Below, one piece after another: positions 26,289 to 35,578 of a stretch of 64,000 bases of DNA. Below the pieces are notes generated by a model. That model saw only the letters and a list, made by a program, of their open reading frames with translations, made no database searches and was not told the origin of the DNA. Source of the DNA: an uncultured Clostridia bacterium (GTDB lineage Bacteria; Bacillota; Clostridia; Oscillospirales; Acutalibacteraceae). The DNA lies in assembly GCA_947627135.1 (NCBI GenBank), contig CANQUV010000005.1, positions 33,490-97,489 on the forward strand, written 5' to 3'. Numbering within the stretch: position 1 is the stretch's first letter; each line of letters begins with the position of its first letter. The translations under genes and the position numbers were made by a program.

Positions 26289-28274
26289 ATGGCTAAAAAG
26301 AAGACTGCCCAATACGGCAACGACAGTATATCCTCATTAAAAGGAGCAGACAGAGTAAGAAAAAGACCGGCAGTAATATTCGGTTCAGACGGAATAGAGG
26401 GATGTCAACACTCTGTGTTTGAAATTCTTTCTAATTCAATAGATGAAGCAAGAGAAGGCTACGGAAAGAAAATCACTGTTACAAGGTTTTCAGACGGTTC
26501 ATTTGAAATTGAAGATTTTGGCAGAGGCATACCTGTTGACTTTAACAAAAACGAAGGTAAATATAACTGGGAACTTGTATTTTGCGAGATGTACGCAGGC
26601 GGTAAATATAATAATAACGAGGGAGAGAACTATGAATTTTCACTTGGATTAAACGGTCTTGGACTTTGTTCGACCCAGTATTCGTCTGAATATATGGATG
26701 TTGATATACGAAGAGACGGATACCGCTATATGCTTCACTTTGAAAAGGGAGAAAATATAGGAGGACTAAAAAAAGAGCCGTATTCAAAAAAAGATACAGG
26801 AACCAAAATTCACTGGAAACCCGACCTTGATGTTTTCACGGATATTGATATTCAGCCCGAGTATTTTCTTGATATTATGAAGCGTCAGGCAATTGTAAAC
26901 GCAGGCATAGAATTTATATTCCGCAACCAAAACGGCAGAAGCTATGACATTACAACTTATAATTATGTAAACGGAATCGCTGACCATGTAAAGGAACTTA
27001 TTGGAGAAGACGGCTTAACTTCAGTACAAAGCTGTGAAACAGAGCGTAAAGTTAAAGACAGAGAGGATAAGCCTGAATATAAATGTAAAATAAATGTTTC
27101 ATTTGCATTTTCAAATAAAGTAAATGTAACCGAATATTATCATAACTCAAGTTGGCTCGAATACGGCGGTGCGCCTGAAGCAGCAGTAAAAAATGCTTTT
27201 GTATATCAAATAGATAATTACTTAAAACAAAATAATAAATATAATAAAACAGATAAGAAAATCAATTTTACTGATGTAGAAGATTGCCTTGTAATAGTGA
27301 TATCGTCATTTTCAAGTGTGACCTCATACGAAAACCAGACCAAAAAAGCTATTACAAATAAAGGAATTCAGGAGGCCATGACAGAATTTCTCCGTCATCA
27401 GCTCGAAGTATATTTTATAGAGAATCCATTAGAGGCGGAAAAAATTGCATCACAGGTACTTATTAATAAAAGAAGTAGGGAAGACGCAGAAAAAACAAGA
27501 CTTAACATAAAGAAAAAACTTACAGGAAACCTAGACATAACAAACAGAGTGGCAAAGTTTGTAGACTGCAGAAGTAAGGATGTTTCTGAAAGAGAATTAT
27601 TCATAGTAGAAGGAGATTCAGCACTAGGTGCCTGCAAGCAGGCAAGAGACCCTGATTTTCAGGCTATTATGCCAATAAGAGGTAAAATCTTAAATTGTTT
27701 AAAGGCAGGCTATGATAAAATATTTAAGTCAGAAATAATAACCGACTTATTAAAGGTTATGGGATGCGGAGTAGAGGTTAAATCCAAAGCAAATAAAAAG
27801 CTTTCTAATTTTGATTTAAACCAGCTCCGTTGGAATAAAATTATTTTATGTACAGATGCCGATGTAGACGGCTTTCATATAAGGACCATGCTTTTAACAA
27901 TGATTTACAGATTGACTCCGACTCTTATTGAGGAGGGCAGGGTATTTATTGCTGAATCGCCTCTGTATGAAATAACAACCAAAAAGCAAGTTTATTTTGC
28001 ATACGACGAAAATGAAAAGGAAAAATTTCTTAAAGAAATCGGGGATGAAAAGTTTACGATTCAGCGAAGTAAAGGACTGGGTGAAAACGAAGCCGATATG
28101 ATGAACTTTACAACAATGAACCCGGCAACCAGAAGACTGATAAAGGTAATGACAGACGAGGCAGAAAGAACATCAGAGATATTTGACATTCTTCTGGGAG
28201 AAAATTTAACAGGTAGAAAAAATTATATTGTAGACCACGGTGCAGAATATATAGATAATCTTGATGTAAGCTGA
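26289..28274 (+). CDS. parE: DNA topoisomerase IV subunit B (GyrB/ParE family)
   Basis: ATPase subunit of a type IIA topoisomerase. GHKL site: ILSNSIDEAREGYG (Bergerat Asn), EDFGRGIPVD and LGLNGLGLCST. Toprim domain: FIVEGDSALGACKQARD, MPIRGKILN and LCTDADVDGFHIRTML, metal ligands intact. 661 residues without the long gyrase insert, and paired with a ParC-type subunit, so I call it Topo IV; annotation as gyrB-like is possible because the two are close. It follows uvrB after 14 bases. Confidence 0.9.
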   Translation: MAKKKTAQYGNDSISSLKGADRVRKRPAVIFGSDGIEGCQHSVFEILSNSIDEAREGYGKKITVTRFSDGSFEIEDFGRGIPVDFNKNEGKYNWELVFCEMYAGGKYNNNEGENYEFSLGLNGLGLCSTQYSSEYMDVDIRRDGYRYMLHFEKGENIGGLKKEPYSKKDTGTKIHWKPDLDVFTDIDIQPEYFLDIMKRQAIVNAGIEFIFRNQNGRSYDITTYNYVNGIADHVKELIGEDGLTSVQSCETERKVKDREDKPEYKCKINVSFAFSNKVNVTEYYHNSSWLEYGGAPEAAVKNAFVYQIDNYLKQNNKYNKTDKKINFTDVEDCLVIVISSFSSVTSYENQTKKAITNKGIQEAMTEFLRHQLEVYFIENPLEAEKIASQVLINKRSREDAEKTRLNIKKKLTGNLDITNRVAKFVDCRSKDVSERELFIVEGDSALGACKQARDPDFQAIMPIRGKILNCLKAGYDKIFKSEIITDLLKVMGCGVEVKSKANKKLSNFDLNQLRWNKIILCTDADVDGFHIRTMLLTMIYRLTPTLIEEGRVFIAESPLYEITTKKQVYFAYDENEKEKFLKEIGDEKFTIQRSKGLGENEADMMNFTTMNPATRRLIKVMTDEAERTSEIFDILLGENLTGRKNYIVDHGAEYIDNLDVS

Positions 28275-28325
28275 TTGATATAATATTAGATTAAATAAAA
28301 AAGGGAAAATGTTTGGAGGTGTATT

Positions 28326-30566
28326 ATGTCACCGAGAAAGAAAACTCCTGAAAGGGAAAATAGAGAAATAAAAACAAAAGGCTATATTGAAGGAGCAGGA
28401 GAAATAGTAGAGCAGAAAATCGTTACAACCATAAAGGATAACTTTATGCCATACGCCATGAGCGTTATATTGTCCCGTGCGATTCCTGAAATTGACGGGT
28501 TTAAGCCGTCGCACAGAAAGCTTCTTTATACAATGTATAAAATGGGACTTTTGTCAGGAGGAAGAACAAAGTCAGCAAATATAGTAGGAGCAACCATGAA
28601 GCTCAACCCTCACGGCGACTCTGCAATTTACGATACAATGGTACGGCTTTCAAGAGGATATGAAGCTCTGCTCCATCCTTATGTTGACTCAAAGGGAAAC
28701 TTCGGAAAATTTTACAGCAGAGATATGGCATGGGCGGCGTCAAGATATACAGAAGCAAAGCTTGCACCTATATGCAGTGAGCTTTTCAAGGATATAGATA
28801 AAGATACAGTGGACTTTGTTGATAACTACGATAATACAATGAAAGAACCCACTTTGTTGCCTGCAACATTTCCGTCTGTACTTGTTAATGCAAATACAGG
28901 TATAGCAGTAGGAATGGCATCAAATATTTGTTCTTTTAATTTAAGAGAAGTTTGCGAAACCACAGCCGCTTTGATCAGAGATCCTGACCACGATATTAAT
29001 TCAACGATGCCGGCTCCTGATTTTTCAGGAGGTTGTCCAATAATCTATGACGAAAAAGCAATAAAAAGTGTTTACGAAACAGGCAGAGGAAGTATAAAGC
29101 TTCGTTCTAAATACCAATATGATAAAAAGGAAAATTGTATTGATGTATTAAGTATTCCCAGTTCAACCACCAGCGAAGCAATAATTGAAAGAATTATAGA
29201 GCTTGTAAAAAACGGAAAAATAAAAGAAATATCCGATGTAAGAGATGAAACCGGTCTTGACGGCTTAAAAATAACAATAGATTTAAAGCGAGGAACAGAC
29301 CCGGATAAGATTATGGCAAAGCTTTTCAGGCTTACGCCTTTAGAAGACAGCTACGCCTGTAACTTTAATGTACTTATTGCAGGAGTACCCAGAGTAATGG
29401 GAATAAGAGAGCTGTTAAATGAGTGGATAGCATTCAGAATTGAATGTGTAAGAAGAAGAACATATAACGATTTACAAAAAAAATCAGACAAGCTGCATTT
29501 GTTAAAGGGACTTGAAGCCATATTGCTTGATATAGACAAAGCAATAAAAATAGTAAGAGAAACAGACGAAGAAGCCGAAGTAGTGCCGAACCTTATGATT
29601 GGCTTTGGGATTGACGAGGTTCAGGCAGAATATGTAGCAGAAATCAAACTACGTCATTTAAACAGAGAGTATATTTTAAAGCGTACGGAAGAAATATCAA
29701 AGCTTGAAGAGGAGATAAAGGATTTACAGGCAATTTTGCAAAGTAAGGCAAGGGTAAAAACGATCATTGTAAAAGAGCTTAAAGACGTTGCGGAAAAATA
29801 CGGACAGCCTAGAAAATCAATGCTTCTTTATCTTAATGAAGAGGATTTTGAAGAAGAGATTGAAGAAATACCTGATTATCCGGTAAACATATTTTTTACA
29901 AAAGAGGGATATTTTAAGAAAATAACACCTCAGTCGTGGCGAATGGGCAATACACATAAACTTAAAGAAGGCGACGAAATTATAGACCATATTGAAACCA
30001 CAAATAATTGTGAGCTTTTGTTCTTTACAAATAAATGTTTAGTATATAAAGCAAAGGCATCTGATTTTTCAGAAACAAAAGCAAGCGCCATGGGTGATTT
30101 TATACCTGCCAAGTTGTCAATGGAGGATGGAGAAACAGTTGTAAAAATGATACTGACGAAGGATTATAAGGGTATGCTTCTTTTTGCATTTGAAAACGGA
30201 AAGGTAGCAAAGGTACCTCTTTCAGCTTATGCAACAAAATCAAACCGAAAAAAACTAACGGGTGCATACAGCGATAAATCGCCGGTAGCGGGTATTGCTT
30301 TTGCAACGGAAGAACAGGAATTTTTATTAACTTCAAGTTCAGGAAGAATGTTACTGCTTCATTCAGCGTCAATTAATTCAAAAACAACCCGCAATACACA
30401 GGGCGTAGCGGTAATGAAGCTAAAAAAAGGCCAGAGATTGTTTTCAATTAAACCTTACGAGGAAGGCACATTCTCAAAGCCTTCAAGATACAGAACCCGT
30501 TCACTGCCTGCATTAGGAGCTATGCCGTCAGAAGAAGACACAACAGATCAGCTTAGCCTAATTTGA
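28326..30566 (+). CDS. parC: DNA topoisomerase IV subunit A (GyrA/ParC family)
   Basis: DNA-cleaving subunit, 746 residues. Motifs: PYAMSVILSRAIPEIDGFKP, the quinolone-determining loop NPHGDSAIYDTMVRL with Ser and Asp at the sensitive positions (no classical resistance change), and the catalytic tyrosine in AASRYTEAKL. The C-terminal beta-pinwheel is shorter and more degenerate than in gyrase and I see no GyrA-box, which favours Topo IV for decatenation. GGAGGTG precedes the ATG; parE ends 51 bases upstream. Confidence 0.92.
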   Translation: MSPRKKTPERENREIKTKGYIEGAGEIVEQKIVTTIKDNFMPYAMSVILSRAIPEIDGFKPSHRKLLYTMYKMGLLSGGRTKSANIVGATMKLNPHGDSAIYDTMVRLSRGYEALLHPYVDSKGNFGKFYSRDMAWAASRYTEAKLAPICSELFKDIDKDTVDFVDNYDNTMKEPTLLPATFPSVLVNANTGIAVGMASNICSFNLREVCETTAALIRDPDHDINSTMPAPDFSGGCPIIYDEKAIKSVYETGRGSIKLRSKYQYDKKENCIDVLSIPSSTTSEAIIERIIELVKNGKIKEISDVRDETGLDGLKITIDLKRGTDPDKIMAKLFRLTPLEDSYACNFNVLIAGVPRVMGIRELLNEWIAFRIECVRRRTYNDLQKKSDKLHLLKGLEAILLDIDKAIKIVRETDEEAEVVPNLMIGFGIDEVQAEYVAEIKLRHLNREYILKRTEEISKLEEEIKDLQAILQSKARVKTIIVKELKDVAEKYGQPRKSMLLYLNEEDFEEEIEEIPDYPVNIFFTKEGYFKKITPQSWRMGNTHKLKEGDEIIDHIETTNNCELLFFTNKCLVYKAKASDFSETKASAMGDFIPAKLSMEDGETVVKMILTKDYKGMLLFAFENGKVAKVPLSAYATKSNRKKLTGAYSDKSPVAGIAFATEEQEFLLTSSSGRMLLLHSASINSKTTRNTQGVAVMKLKKGQRLFSIKPYEEGTFSKPSRYRTRSLPALGAMPSEEDTTDQLSLI

Positions 30567-30595
30567 CAATTATTTTACTTTTTTTAAAATAATAC

Positions 30596-30624
30596 TTGCA
30601 AAATATTATAACTTATGATATTAT
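30596..30624 (+). promoter_or_regulatory. secG promoter
   Basis: TTGCAA (30596-30601) and TATTAT (30619-30624), 17-base spacer, 46 bases before the secG start. Confidence 0.55.
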
Positions 30625-30670
30625 AAATAGGCTATTTAATTGTAATATCGTATTTGAAAGGAAGATATAA

Positions 30671-30919
30671 ATGGGCGTTTTTGAATATATTTTAGGCGGA
30701 CTTTTAATTTTATTCTCTATTTTAATTATTGTTGTTATAATCCTTCAGGAAGGTAACCAAAAAGGCATCGGTGTTGTATCAGGCGGTGCTGATACATTTT
30801 TTTCAAAGAATAAAGCTCGTTCAATCGATGCAAAGCTTGCACGTTTGACAAAATTTTTTGCAGCAGGTTTTGTAGTATTTGTTATTGCACTAAATGTAGT
30901 TTCTCGTTTTCTTGGCTGA
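30671..30919 (+). CDS. secG: Preprotein translocase subunit SecG
   Basis: 82 residues with two membrane helices (IFLGGLLILFSILIIVVI-like N-terminal segment and FFAAGFVVFVIALNVV) linked by the typical QEGNQKGIGVVSGGADTFF loop. Small accessory subunit of the SecYEG channel. GAAAGGAAGATATAA precedes the ATG. Own promoter and terminator, so a single-gene transcript. Confidence 0.93.
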   Translation: MGVFEYILGGLLILFSILIIVVIILQEGNQKGIGVVSGGADTFFSKNKARSIDAKLARLTKFFAAGFVVFVIALNVVSRFLG

Positions 30920-30956
30920 TAACAGCTAACATATTTTTAAAAATACAAGCATAATT

Positions 30957-30993
30957 ATAGACCGTCAGTAGTTTGACGGTCTATTTTATTTTT
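30957..30993 (+). terminator. secG terminator
   Basis: 11-bp perfect stem ATAGACCGTCA (30957-30967) / TGACGGTCTAT (30974-30984) with loop GTAGTT, followed by TTTATTTTT. Confidence 0.88.
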
Positions 30994-31006
30994 CGGAGTG
31001 TTTAAA

Positions 31007-31267
31007 ATGTCAATATGGGAAATACTGCTTGTGATTTTTATAACATTAATACTTTTTGCAATAGTACATAAAAAGGATAAATGTAAAAAGCCGGTAAGAA
31101 GGGCATGTGTGTCCATGCTTACAGGGGTACTTTCTCTTATAGCTGTAAATGTAACAGGCGTTTTTACCGGAATTACTCTGCCGTTTAGTCTGTTATCGGT
31201 TTTAACATCAATTATAGGCGGAATACCCGGAGTTACTATGTTGCTGGCATTAAATTTGTATTTCTAA
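31007..31267 (+). CDS. bofA: BofA-family protein (pro-sigma-K processing inhibitor-like)
   Basis: 86 residues with two or three hydrophobic segments: WEILLVIFITLILFAIV, MLTGVLSLIAVNVTGVFTG and a glycine-rich end GGIPGVTMLLALN, the BofA pattern. In Bacillus BofA holds the intramembrane protease SpoIVFB inactive until SpoIVB acts. Start at ATG 31007 with CGGAG at 30994; a GTG at 30998 is less likely. SpoIVB is encoded 12 kb away in this window, consistent with a sporulating organism. Confidence 0.8.
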   Translation: MSIWEILLVIFITLILFAIVHKKDKCKKPVRRACVSMLTGVLSLIAVNVTGVFTGITLPFSLLSVLTSIIGGIPGVTMLLALNLYF

Positions 31268-31306
31268 ATTCATAGTATTATCAAATAATAAATTTAAAAA
31301 GATTTA

Positions 31307-31909
31307 TTATAAAATACCATATAAATCCTCCAGCGCTTCTCCTACAAACTCTTTGTTTCTTGTAAGCAAAGCAATAGTAGTTTTGTAAAATAATTCAGGA
31401 TTTTTATGGAAATTTGCCTTAATAAGTTTAGCTTGATTTTTATCGGGAGCAAATATTTCAAAATTTAAAAGTTCAACATTTCCGCCGGAAATACTGCATT
31501 TAACTTTATAACCGTTTTCCTGCTTTGTAATAAAAACAGGATTTTCCCGTTCAATTTTTCTTTTCTCAAGCAGAGATAATGCACAGGTGTAAGCTTTGTC
31601 CTTAACAGTATATGACAGCGTACTTTCAAGCTGGCTTGCAATCATTTTTCCGTTTTCGTTTACAAAATAAAGTTTTTCATTATCACTGCTGTTTTGGGGT
31701 ACAATATTTTTGTGAGATATCAAATCATCAAAGCAAGAACTTGTTTCAAAATAATTAGCAAGTCCCTGTTTCTGGATTGTTTCAATAACAGCTTCTTTGC
31801 TCATAGGAACTCCCACAGAGTTAAGTAAATAACAAATTAAAGTCCGAATCTCATTTTTGCTTCTAATTCCGCCGGGAACAATACCCTCATCAAAAGTATC
31901 AAATGCCAT
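31307..31909 (-). CDS. DUF4364 family protein
   Basis: 200 residues, soluble. The N-terminal half reads as a winged helix (EIRTLICYLLNSVGVPMSKEAVIETIQKQGLANYFE) and the second half as a beta-rich domain. The DUF4364 family is typical of Clostridia and is considered regulator-like, with no established role. AGGTGAAAGA precedes the ATG. It is convergent with bofA and divergent from the nfeD-SPFH pair. Confidence 0.8.
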   Translation of the reverse strand: MAFDTFDEGIVPGGIRSKNEIRTLICYLLNSVGVPMSKEAVIETIQKQGLANYFETSSCFDDLISHKNIVPQNSSDNEKLYFVNENGKMIASQLESTLSYTVKDKAYTCALSLLEKRKIERENPVFITKQENGYKVKCSISGGNVELLNFEIFAPDKNQAKLIKANFHKNPELFYKTTIALLTRNKEFVGEALEDLYGIL

Positions 31910-32039
31910 TCTTTCACCTGCTTTAAAATAAAAATTTATATCATTATTTATATTGTACCATAAAAAATTACAAAAGTGTATATTTATTGACTAATTATTT
32001 TTATAATGATATTATTTGTTCAAGGAGGTATGAATAGAT

Positions 32040-32501
32040 ATGAATGTGGAACAATTTATGCCGTTTATTTGGTTAGGAGTTGCAGTATTGCTTGCCATTG
32101 TTGAAGTATCAACTACCCAGCTTGTATCAATATGGTTTGTTGTCGGTGCAGTAGCGTCAGCAATATCAACGGCGTTTACAGATAATCTGACAATTCAGAT
32201 AATTGTGTTTGTTTTAGTATCAGCAATTTGTTTGGCTGCAACAAGACCTTTTGTAAAAAAAGTTACAAAAAATAAAAGAGTAAGTACAAATGCCGACAGC
32301 TTAATAGGAAAAATCGGTATTATAACAGTAGAAGTAAATAATACTCTTGCACAAGGCCAAATAAATGTTGACGGACAAATCTGGACTGCAAGAAGTAAGA
32401 ATTCAAAACAAATTTTAAGTGTCAGAGAAAAGGCAAGGGTTAAGGAAATTTCAGGTGTTAAACTAATTGTTGAGCCTGTTGAAAATTTTGAGGAGGAATA
32501 A
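32040..32501 (+). CDS. NfeD-family membrane protein
   Basis: 153 residues: membrane helices in the first 75 (FIWLGVAVLLAIVEV, IWFVVGAVASAIS, IQIIVFVLVSAICLAATRP), then an OB-fold with SLIGKIGIITVEVNN, GQINVDGQIWTARS and REKARVKEISGVKLIVEP. NfeD proteins partner with SPFH/stomatin proteins, and one follows two bases downstream. AAGGAGGTATGAATAG precedes the ATG. Likely role in membrane microdomain organisation. Confidence 0.92.
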   Translation: MNVEQFMPFIWLGVAVLLAIVEVSTTQLVSIWFVVGAVASAISTAFTDNLTIQIIVFVLVSAICLAATRPFVKKVTKNKRVSTNADSLIGKIGIITVEVNNTLAQGQINVDGQIWTARSKNSKQILSVREKARVKEISGVKLIVEPVENFEEE

Positions 32502-32503
32502 TT

Positions 32504-33415
32504 ATGGAAATAGGATTAATTATTGGAATTGCCATAATAGTTTTAATTATAATTGCAATTGTAAGAAATATAAAAATAGTACCGCAGGCTCATGCCTATG
32601 TAATTGAAAGACTTGGTGCATATTATGCAACATGGGATACAGGTCTTCATTTAAAAATACCTTTTATAGATAAGATCTCAAAAAAGGTATCATTAAAGGA
32701 ACAGGTTGTAGATTTTCCGCCTCAGCCTGTAATTACAAGAGATAATGTAACAATGCAGATTGATACAGTAGTATATTTTGAAATTACCGATCCAAAGCTT
32801 TACACCTACGGTGTTGAACGCCCCATAAGTGCAATTGAAAACTTAACAGCAACTACTTTGCGTAATATAATAGGTGATTTAGAGCTTGACAGCACACTTA
32901 CATCAAGAGATACAATCAACGATAAAATCAGAATTATACTTGATGAAGCCACAGACGCATGGGGAATAAAAGTAATCAGAGTTGAGCTTAAAAATATTCT
33001 TCCCCCAAGGGAAATTCAGGACGCCATGGAAAAGCAGATGAAGGCAGAGCGTGAGAGAAGAGCTAGAATACTTGATGCAGAGGGTGAAAAACGCAGTCAG
33101 ATTCTGGTGGCAGAAGGTATGAAAGAAAGTGCGATCTTAAAGGCAGACGCTGTTAAAGAAACAAAAATCAGAGAAGCATCAGGTGAAGCTGAAGCTATCA
33201 GGGAAGTACAGCAGGCGTATGCAGACGCACTTAAAATGCTGAATGAAGCAGCTCCGTCAGATAGAGTTATTGCAATAAAAAGTCTTGAAACTTTCCAAAA
33301 GGTATCAGACGGAAAGGCAACAAAAATCATTATTCCGTCAGATATTCAAAATATGGCAGGTCTTATCAGTTCTGCGAAAGAATTGTGGACAGATGTACCA
33401 AATAATAATGAATAA
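32504..33415 (+). CDS. SPFH/stomatin-family protein (QmcA/YbbK-like)
   Basis: 303 residues: one N-terminal membrane helix (IIGIAIIVLIIIAIV), then an SPFH domain with PQAHAYVIERLGAY, KIPFIDKISKKVSLKEQV and a long alanine/glutamate-rich helix (AERERRARILDAEGEKRSQI) as in oligomerising stomatins. It forms ring-like membrane scaffolds, often with NfeD, encoded just upstream. GAGGAGG of the nfeD end supplies the ribosome site. Terminator follows. Confidence 0.93.
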   Translation: MEIGLIIGIAIIVLIIIAIVRNIKIVPQAHAYVIERLGAYYATWDTGLHLKIPFIDKISKKVSLKEQVVDFPPQPVITRDNVTMQIDTVVYFEITDPKLYTYGVERPISAIENLTATTLRNIIGDLELDSTLTSRDTINDKIRIILDEATDAWGIKVIRVELKNILPPREIQDAMEKQMKAERERRARILDAEGEKRSQILVAEGMKESAILKADAVKETKIREASGEAEAIREVQQAYADALKMLNEAAPSDRVIAIKSLETFQKVSDGKATKIIIPSDIQNMAGLISSAKELWTDVPNNNE

Positions 33416-33418
33416 ATC

Positions 33419-33456
33419 AAATGTGCATAAGGAACTAACCTTATGCACATTTTTTA
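33419..33456 (+). terminator. Terminator of nfeD-SPFH operon
   Basis: 14-bp perfect stem AAATGTGCATAAGG / CCTTATGCACATTT (33439-33452), 6-base loop, followed by more T. Confidence 0.9.
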
Positions 33457-33530
33457 AAAATTTGAAAGTTCAGCAGAATATGTTGATTTTATAATTCTTC
33501 TATAATCATCAAAATAATTCTTTATTCTTA

Positions 33531-33559
33531 TTGAAATTTTAATCTGTATCAAATATAAT
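33531..33559 (+). promoter_or_regulatory. Sigma-A promoter of the purE operon
   Basis: TTGAAA (33531-33536), 17-base spacer, TATAAT (33554-33559). The leader of about 58 bases has no purine riboswitch core. Confidence 0.75.
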
Positions 33560-33622
33560 ATTAAATATATGTAGATTTTTAATGGGCGTTAAATATCAGA
33601 CCAGTAGAAAAGGAGATCAATT

Positions 33623-34120
33623 ATGAAAAAAGTTGCTATTATCATGGGTTCCGACAGCGATTTTCCCGTTGTTCAGAAAGCCGTAAAAAAGTTAAAGGAA
33701 TTTGATGTTCCTTATGAAGTTCATGTAATGAGTGCTCATAGAACGCCTGAAGCTGCCTGTAACTTTGCAAAAGAGGCAAAGAAAAACGGTTTTGGCGTAA
33801 TAATTGCGGCAGCAGGAATGGCGGCGCATCTGGCAGGAGTTCTTGCAGCAAATACAACGCTTCCCGTAATAGGAATTCCAATCAAGTCAGCCGCATTGGA
33901 CGGTATGGACGCACTGTTGGCAACAGTAATGATGCCAACAGGAATTCCCGTGGCAACAGTAGCGGTTGACGGAGCAGGAAATGCAGGTGTATTGGCAGTA
34001 GAAATGCTTGCTTTATCAGACGATACTCTTGCAGAAAAACTGGAAACCATGAAACAGACAATGGCAAAGGAAGTTGAAAAGAAAGATAAGGATATTCAGG
34101 CTAAGGTGGCAGAACTTTGA
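33623..34120 (+). CDS. purE: N5-carboxyaminoimidazole ribonucleotide mutase
   Basis: 165 residues. Class I PurE hallmarks: IIMGSDSDFPV, VMSAHRTPE (catalytic His), AAGMAAHLAGVLA and a GNAGVLAVEML. It moves the carboxyl group to make CAIR. No purK is present in the window; if the genome lacks it, the enzyme may work directly on AIR and CO2. AAAAGGAGATCAATT precedes the ATG. The stop overlaps the TTG start of the second purF in TTGA. Confidence 0.96.
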   Translation: MKKVAIIMGSDSDFPVVQKAVKKLKEFDVPYEVHVMSAHRTPEAACNFAKEAKKNGFGVIIAAAGMAAHLAGVLAANTTLPVIGIPIKSAALDGMDALLATVMMPTGIPVATVAVDGAGNAGVLAVEMLALSDDTLAEKLETMKQTMAKEVEKKDKDIQAKVAEL

Positions 34121-35562
34121 AAAGTTTAATTTTAACAAAAAAAGATAAAATTCATGAAGAATGCGGTGTATTTGGCTTTTATAAAAACGACGAAGAATTA
34201 AACACCGTAGATATAACCCGATACGCTCTATTCGGACTTCAGCACAGAGGTCAGGAAAGCTGCGGTATGTCAATCAATGAAAACGGAGAGTTTAAAATTG
34301 TAAAAGATATAGGGATGGTATCATCTGTTCTTAATAAAAAAGCAATAGAAAAACTGCCCAACGGTAAAATTTCAGTAGGTCATGTTAGATATTCAATAAA
34401 AGGCGGATTTTTAAGAGCAGAAACACAACCTATTGTAATGCGTTATATTCAGGGAGCAATTGCCCTTGCCAATAACGGATCGATAACAAACTTTCCGGAA
34501 ATAAGAAAAGAATTGGAAAACGGCGGAGCACTTTTCCAATCTAATTCTCACGCAGAGCTTATTTCTTATGTAATTGCTTCAGAGAGAATAGATAAAGACA
34601 GTATAGAAGATGCGGTTATTAATGCAGTTAAAAAGCTAAAGGGAGCATATTCAATCGTTTTAAGTTCGCCCAGTAAACTTATCGGCGTTCGAGATGGTCA
34701 CGGTTTTAGACCTCTTGCAATAGGTAAGCTTAATAACAGCTATATGCTGGCATCAGAAAGTTGTGTTTTTGATAGTTTAGGTGCAGAGTTGATCCGTGAT
34801 GTTGAGCCTGGAGAAATGGTAGTAATAGATGAGAACGGACTTCACAGCTATAAAAATATTATATCTAAAAATCCGTCCTTCTGTATTTTTGAATATGTTT
34901 ATCTTGCCCGTCCCGATAGCGTAATTAACGGAATAAGCGTATATTCAGCAAGAAACAAAGCTGGCCAGGTCCTTTACAGAGAACATCCCGTTGAAGCCGA
35001 TGTTGTATGCGGTGTTCCTGAATCGGGAATTCCGGCGGCACAGGGATTTTCACAGGCGTCGGGAATACCTTTTATTACCGGTTTTGTTAAGAATAAATAT
35101 GTAGGCAGATATTTAACTGATAATTCTTCAAGGGATAAAAGAGAAAACGTACTTATGACAAAGCTTACGGCCCTTAAAGCCAATGTTAAGGATAAGAAGG
35201 TAGTAATAATTGATGATTCAATTATTAAAGGAGAAACCTCTGCCCATATTGTTAAGCTTATGCGAGATGCAGGAGCAAAAGAAGTGCACATGAGAATAAG
35301 TTCACCGCCGTTTCTTAATACCTGTTATTTCGGTACAGATATAAGTAAAAATGATAACTTGATTGCCAACAGAATGTCAGTAGAAGATATTTGCAAGGCA
35401 ATAGGGGCCGATTCTTTAGGATATTTAAGTATAGAAGGCGTAAGAGAAATTGCCGAGGGTTCAACAATTTCCTGTTGTGACGGTTGTTTTAGCGGCAATT
35501 ATAAAGCAGACTTGCCAGAATCAATTTATGTAGATAAATTTGCACAAAAAATAGAAATATAA
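34117..35562 (+). CDS. Divergent amidophosphoribosyltransferase paralogue (PurF copy 2)
   Basis: 481 residues, homologous end to end with PurF at 8962. The TTG start at 34117 overlaps the purE stop, with AAGGTGG seven bases before; no ATG lies ahead of the nucleophile Cys in IHEECGVFGFY. HRGQESCG is kept, but other sites differ from copy 1. RYSTAGG is RYSIKGG and AHNGNLTN is ANNGSITN. The Asp of TTIDSEVI, which binds the glutamine amino group in E. coli PurF, is His in SNSHAELI. GRTFIKPSQ is GRYLTDNSS, and DDSIVRGTT is DDSIIKGET. Substitution in both active sites suggests altered, regulatory or lost activity. It sits where purF usually stands in the operon. Confidence 0.85.
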   Translation: MKSLILTKKDKIHEECGVFGFYKNDEELNTVDITRYALFGLQHRGQESCGMSINENGEFKIVKDIGMVSSVLNKKAIEKLPNGKISVGHVRYSIKGGFLRAETQPIVMRYIQGAIALANNGSITNFPEIRKELENGGALFQSNSHAELISYVIASERIDKDSIEDAVINAVKKLKGAYSIVLSSPSKLIGVRDGHGFRPLAIGKLNNSYMLASESCVFDSLGAELIRDVEPGEMVVIDENGLHSYKNIISKNPSFCIFEYVYLARPDSVINGISVYSARNKAGQVLYREHPVEADVVCGVPESGIPAAQGFSQASGIPFITGFVKNKYVGRYLTDNSSRDKRENVLMTKLTALKANVKDKKVVIIDDSIIKGETSAHIVKLMRDAGAKEVHMRISSPPFLNTCYFGTDISKNDNLIANRMSVEDICKAIGADSLGYLSIEGVREIAEGSTISCCDGCFSGNYKADLPESIYVDKFAQKIEI

Positions 35563-35578
35563 ATGGAGTGTGGTTTTA

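Noticed and set aside
33560..33622. Purine (guanine/adenine) riboswitch before purE, and likewise before purC
   Set aside because: Neither leader has the conserved three-way junction core sequences.
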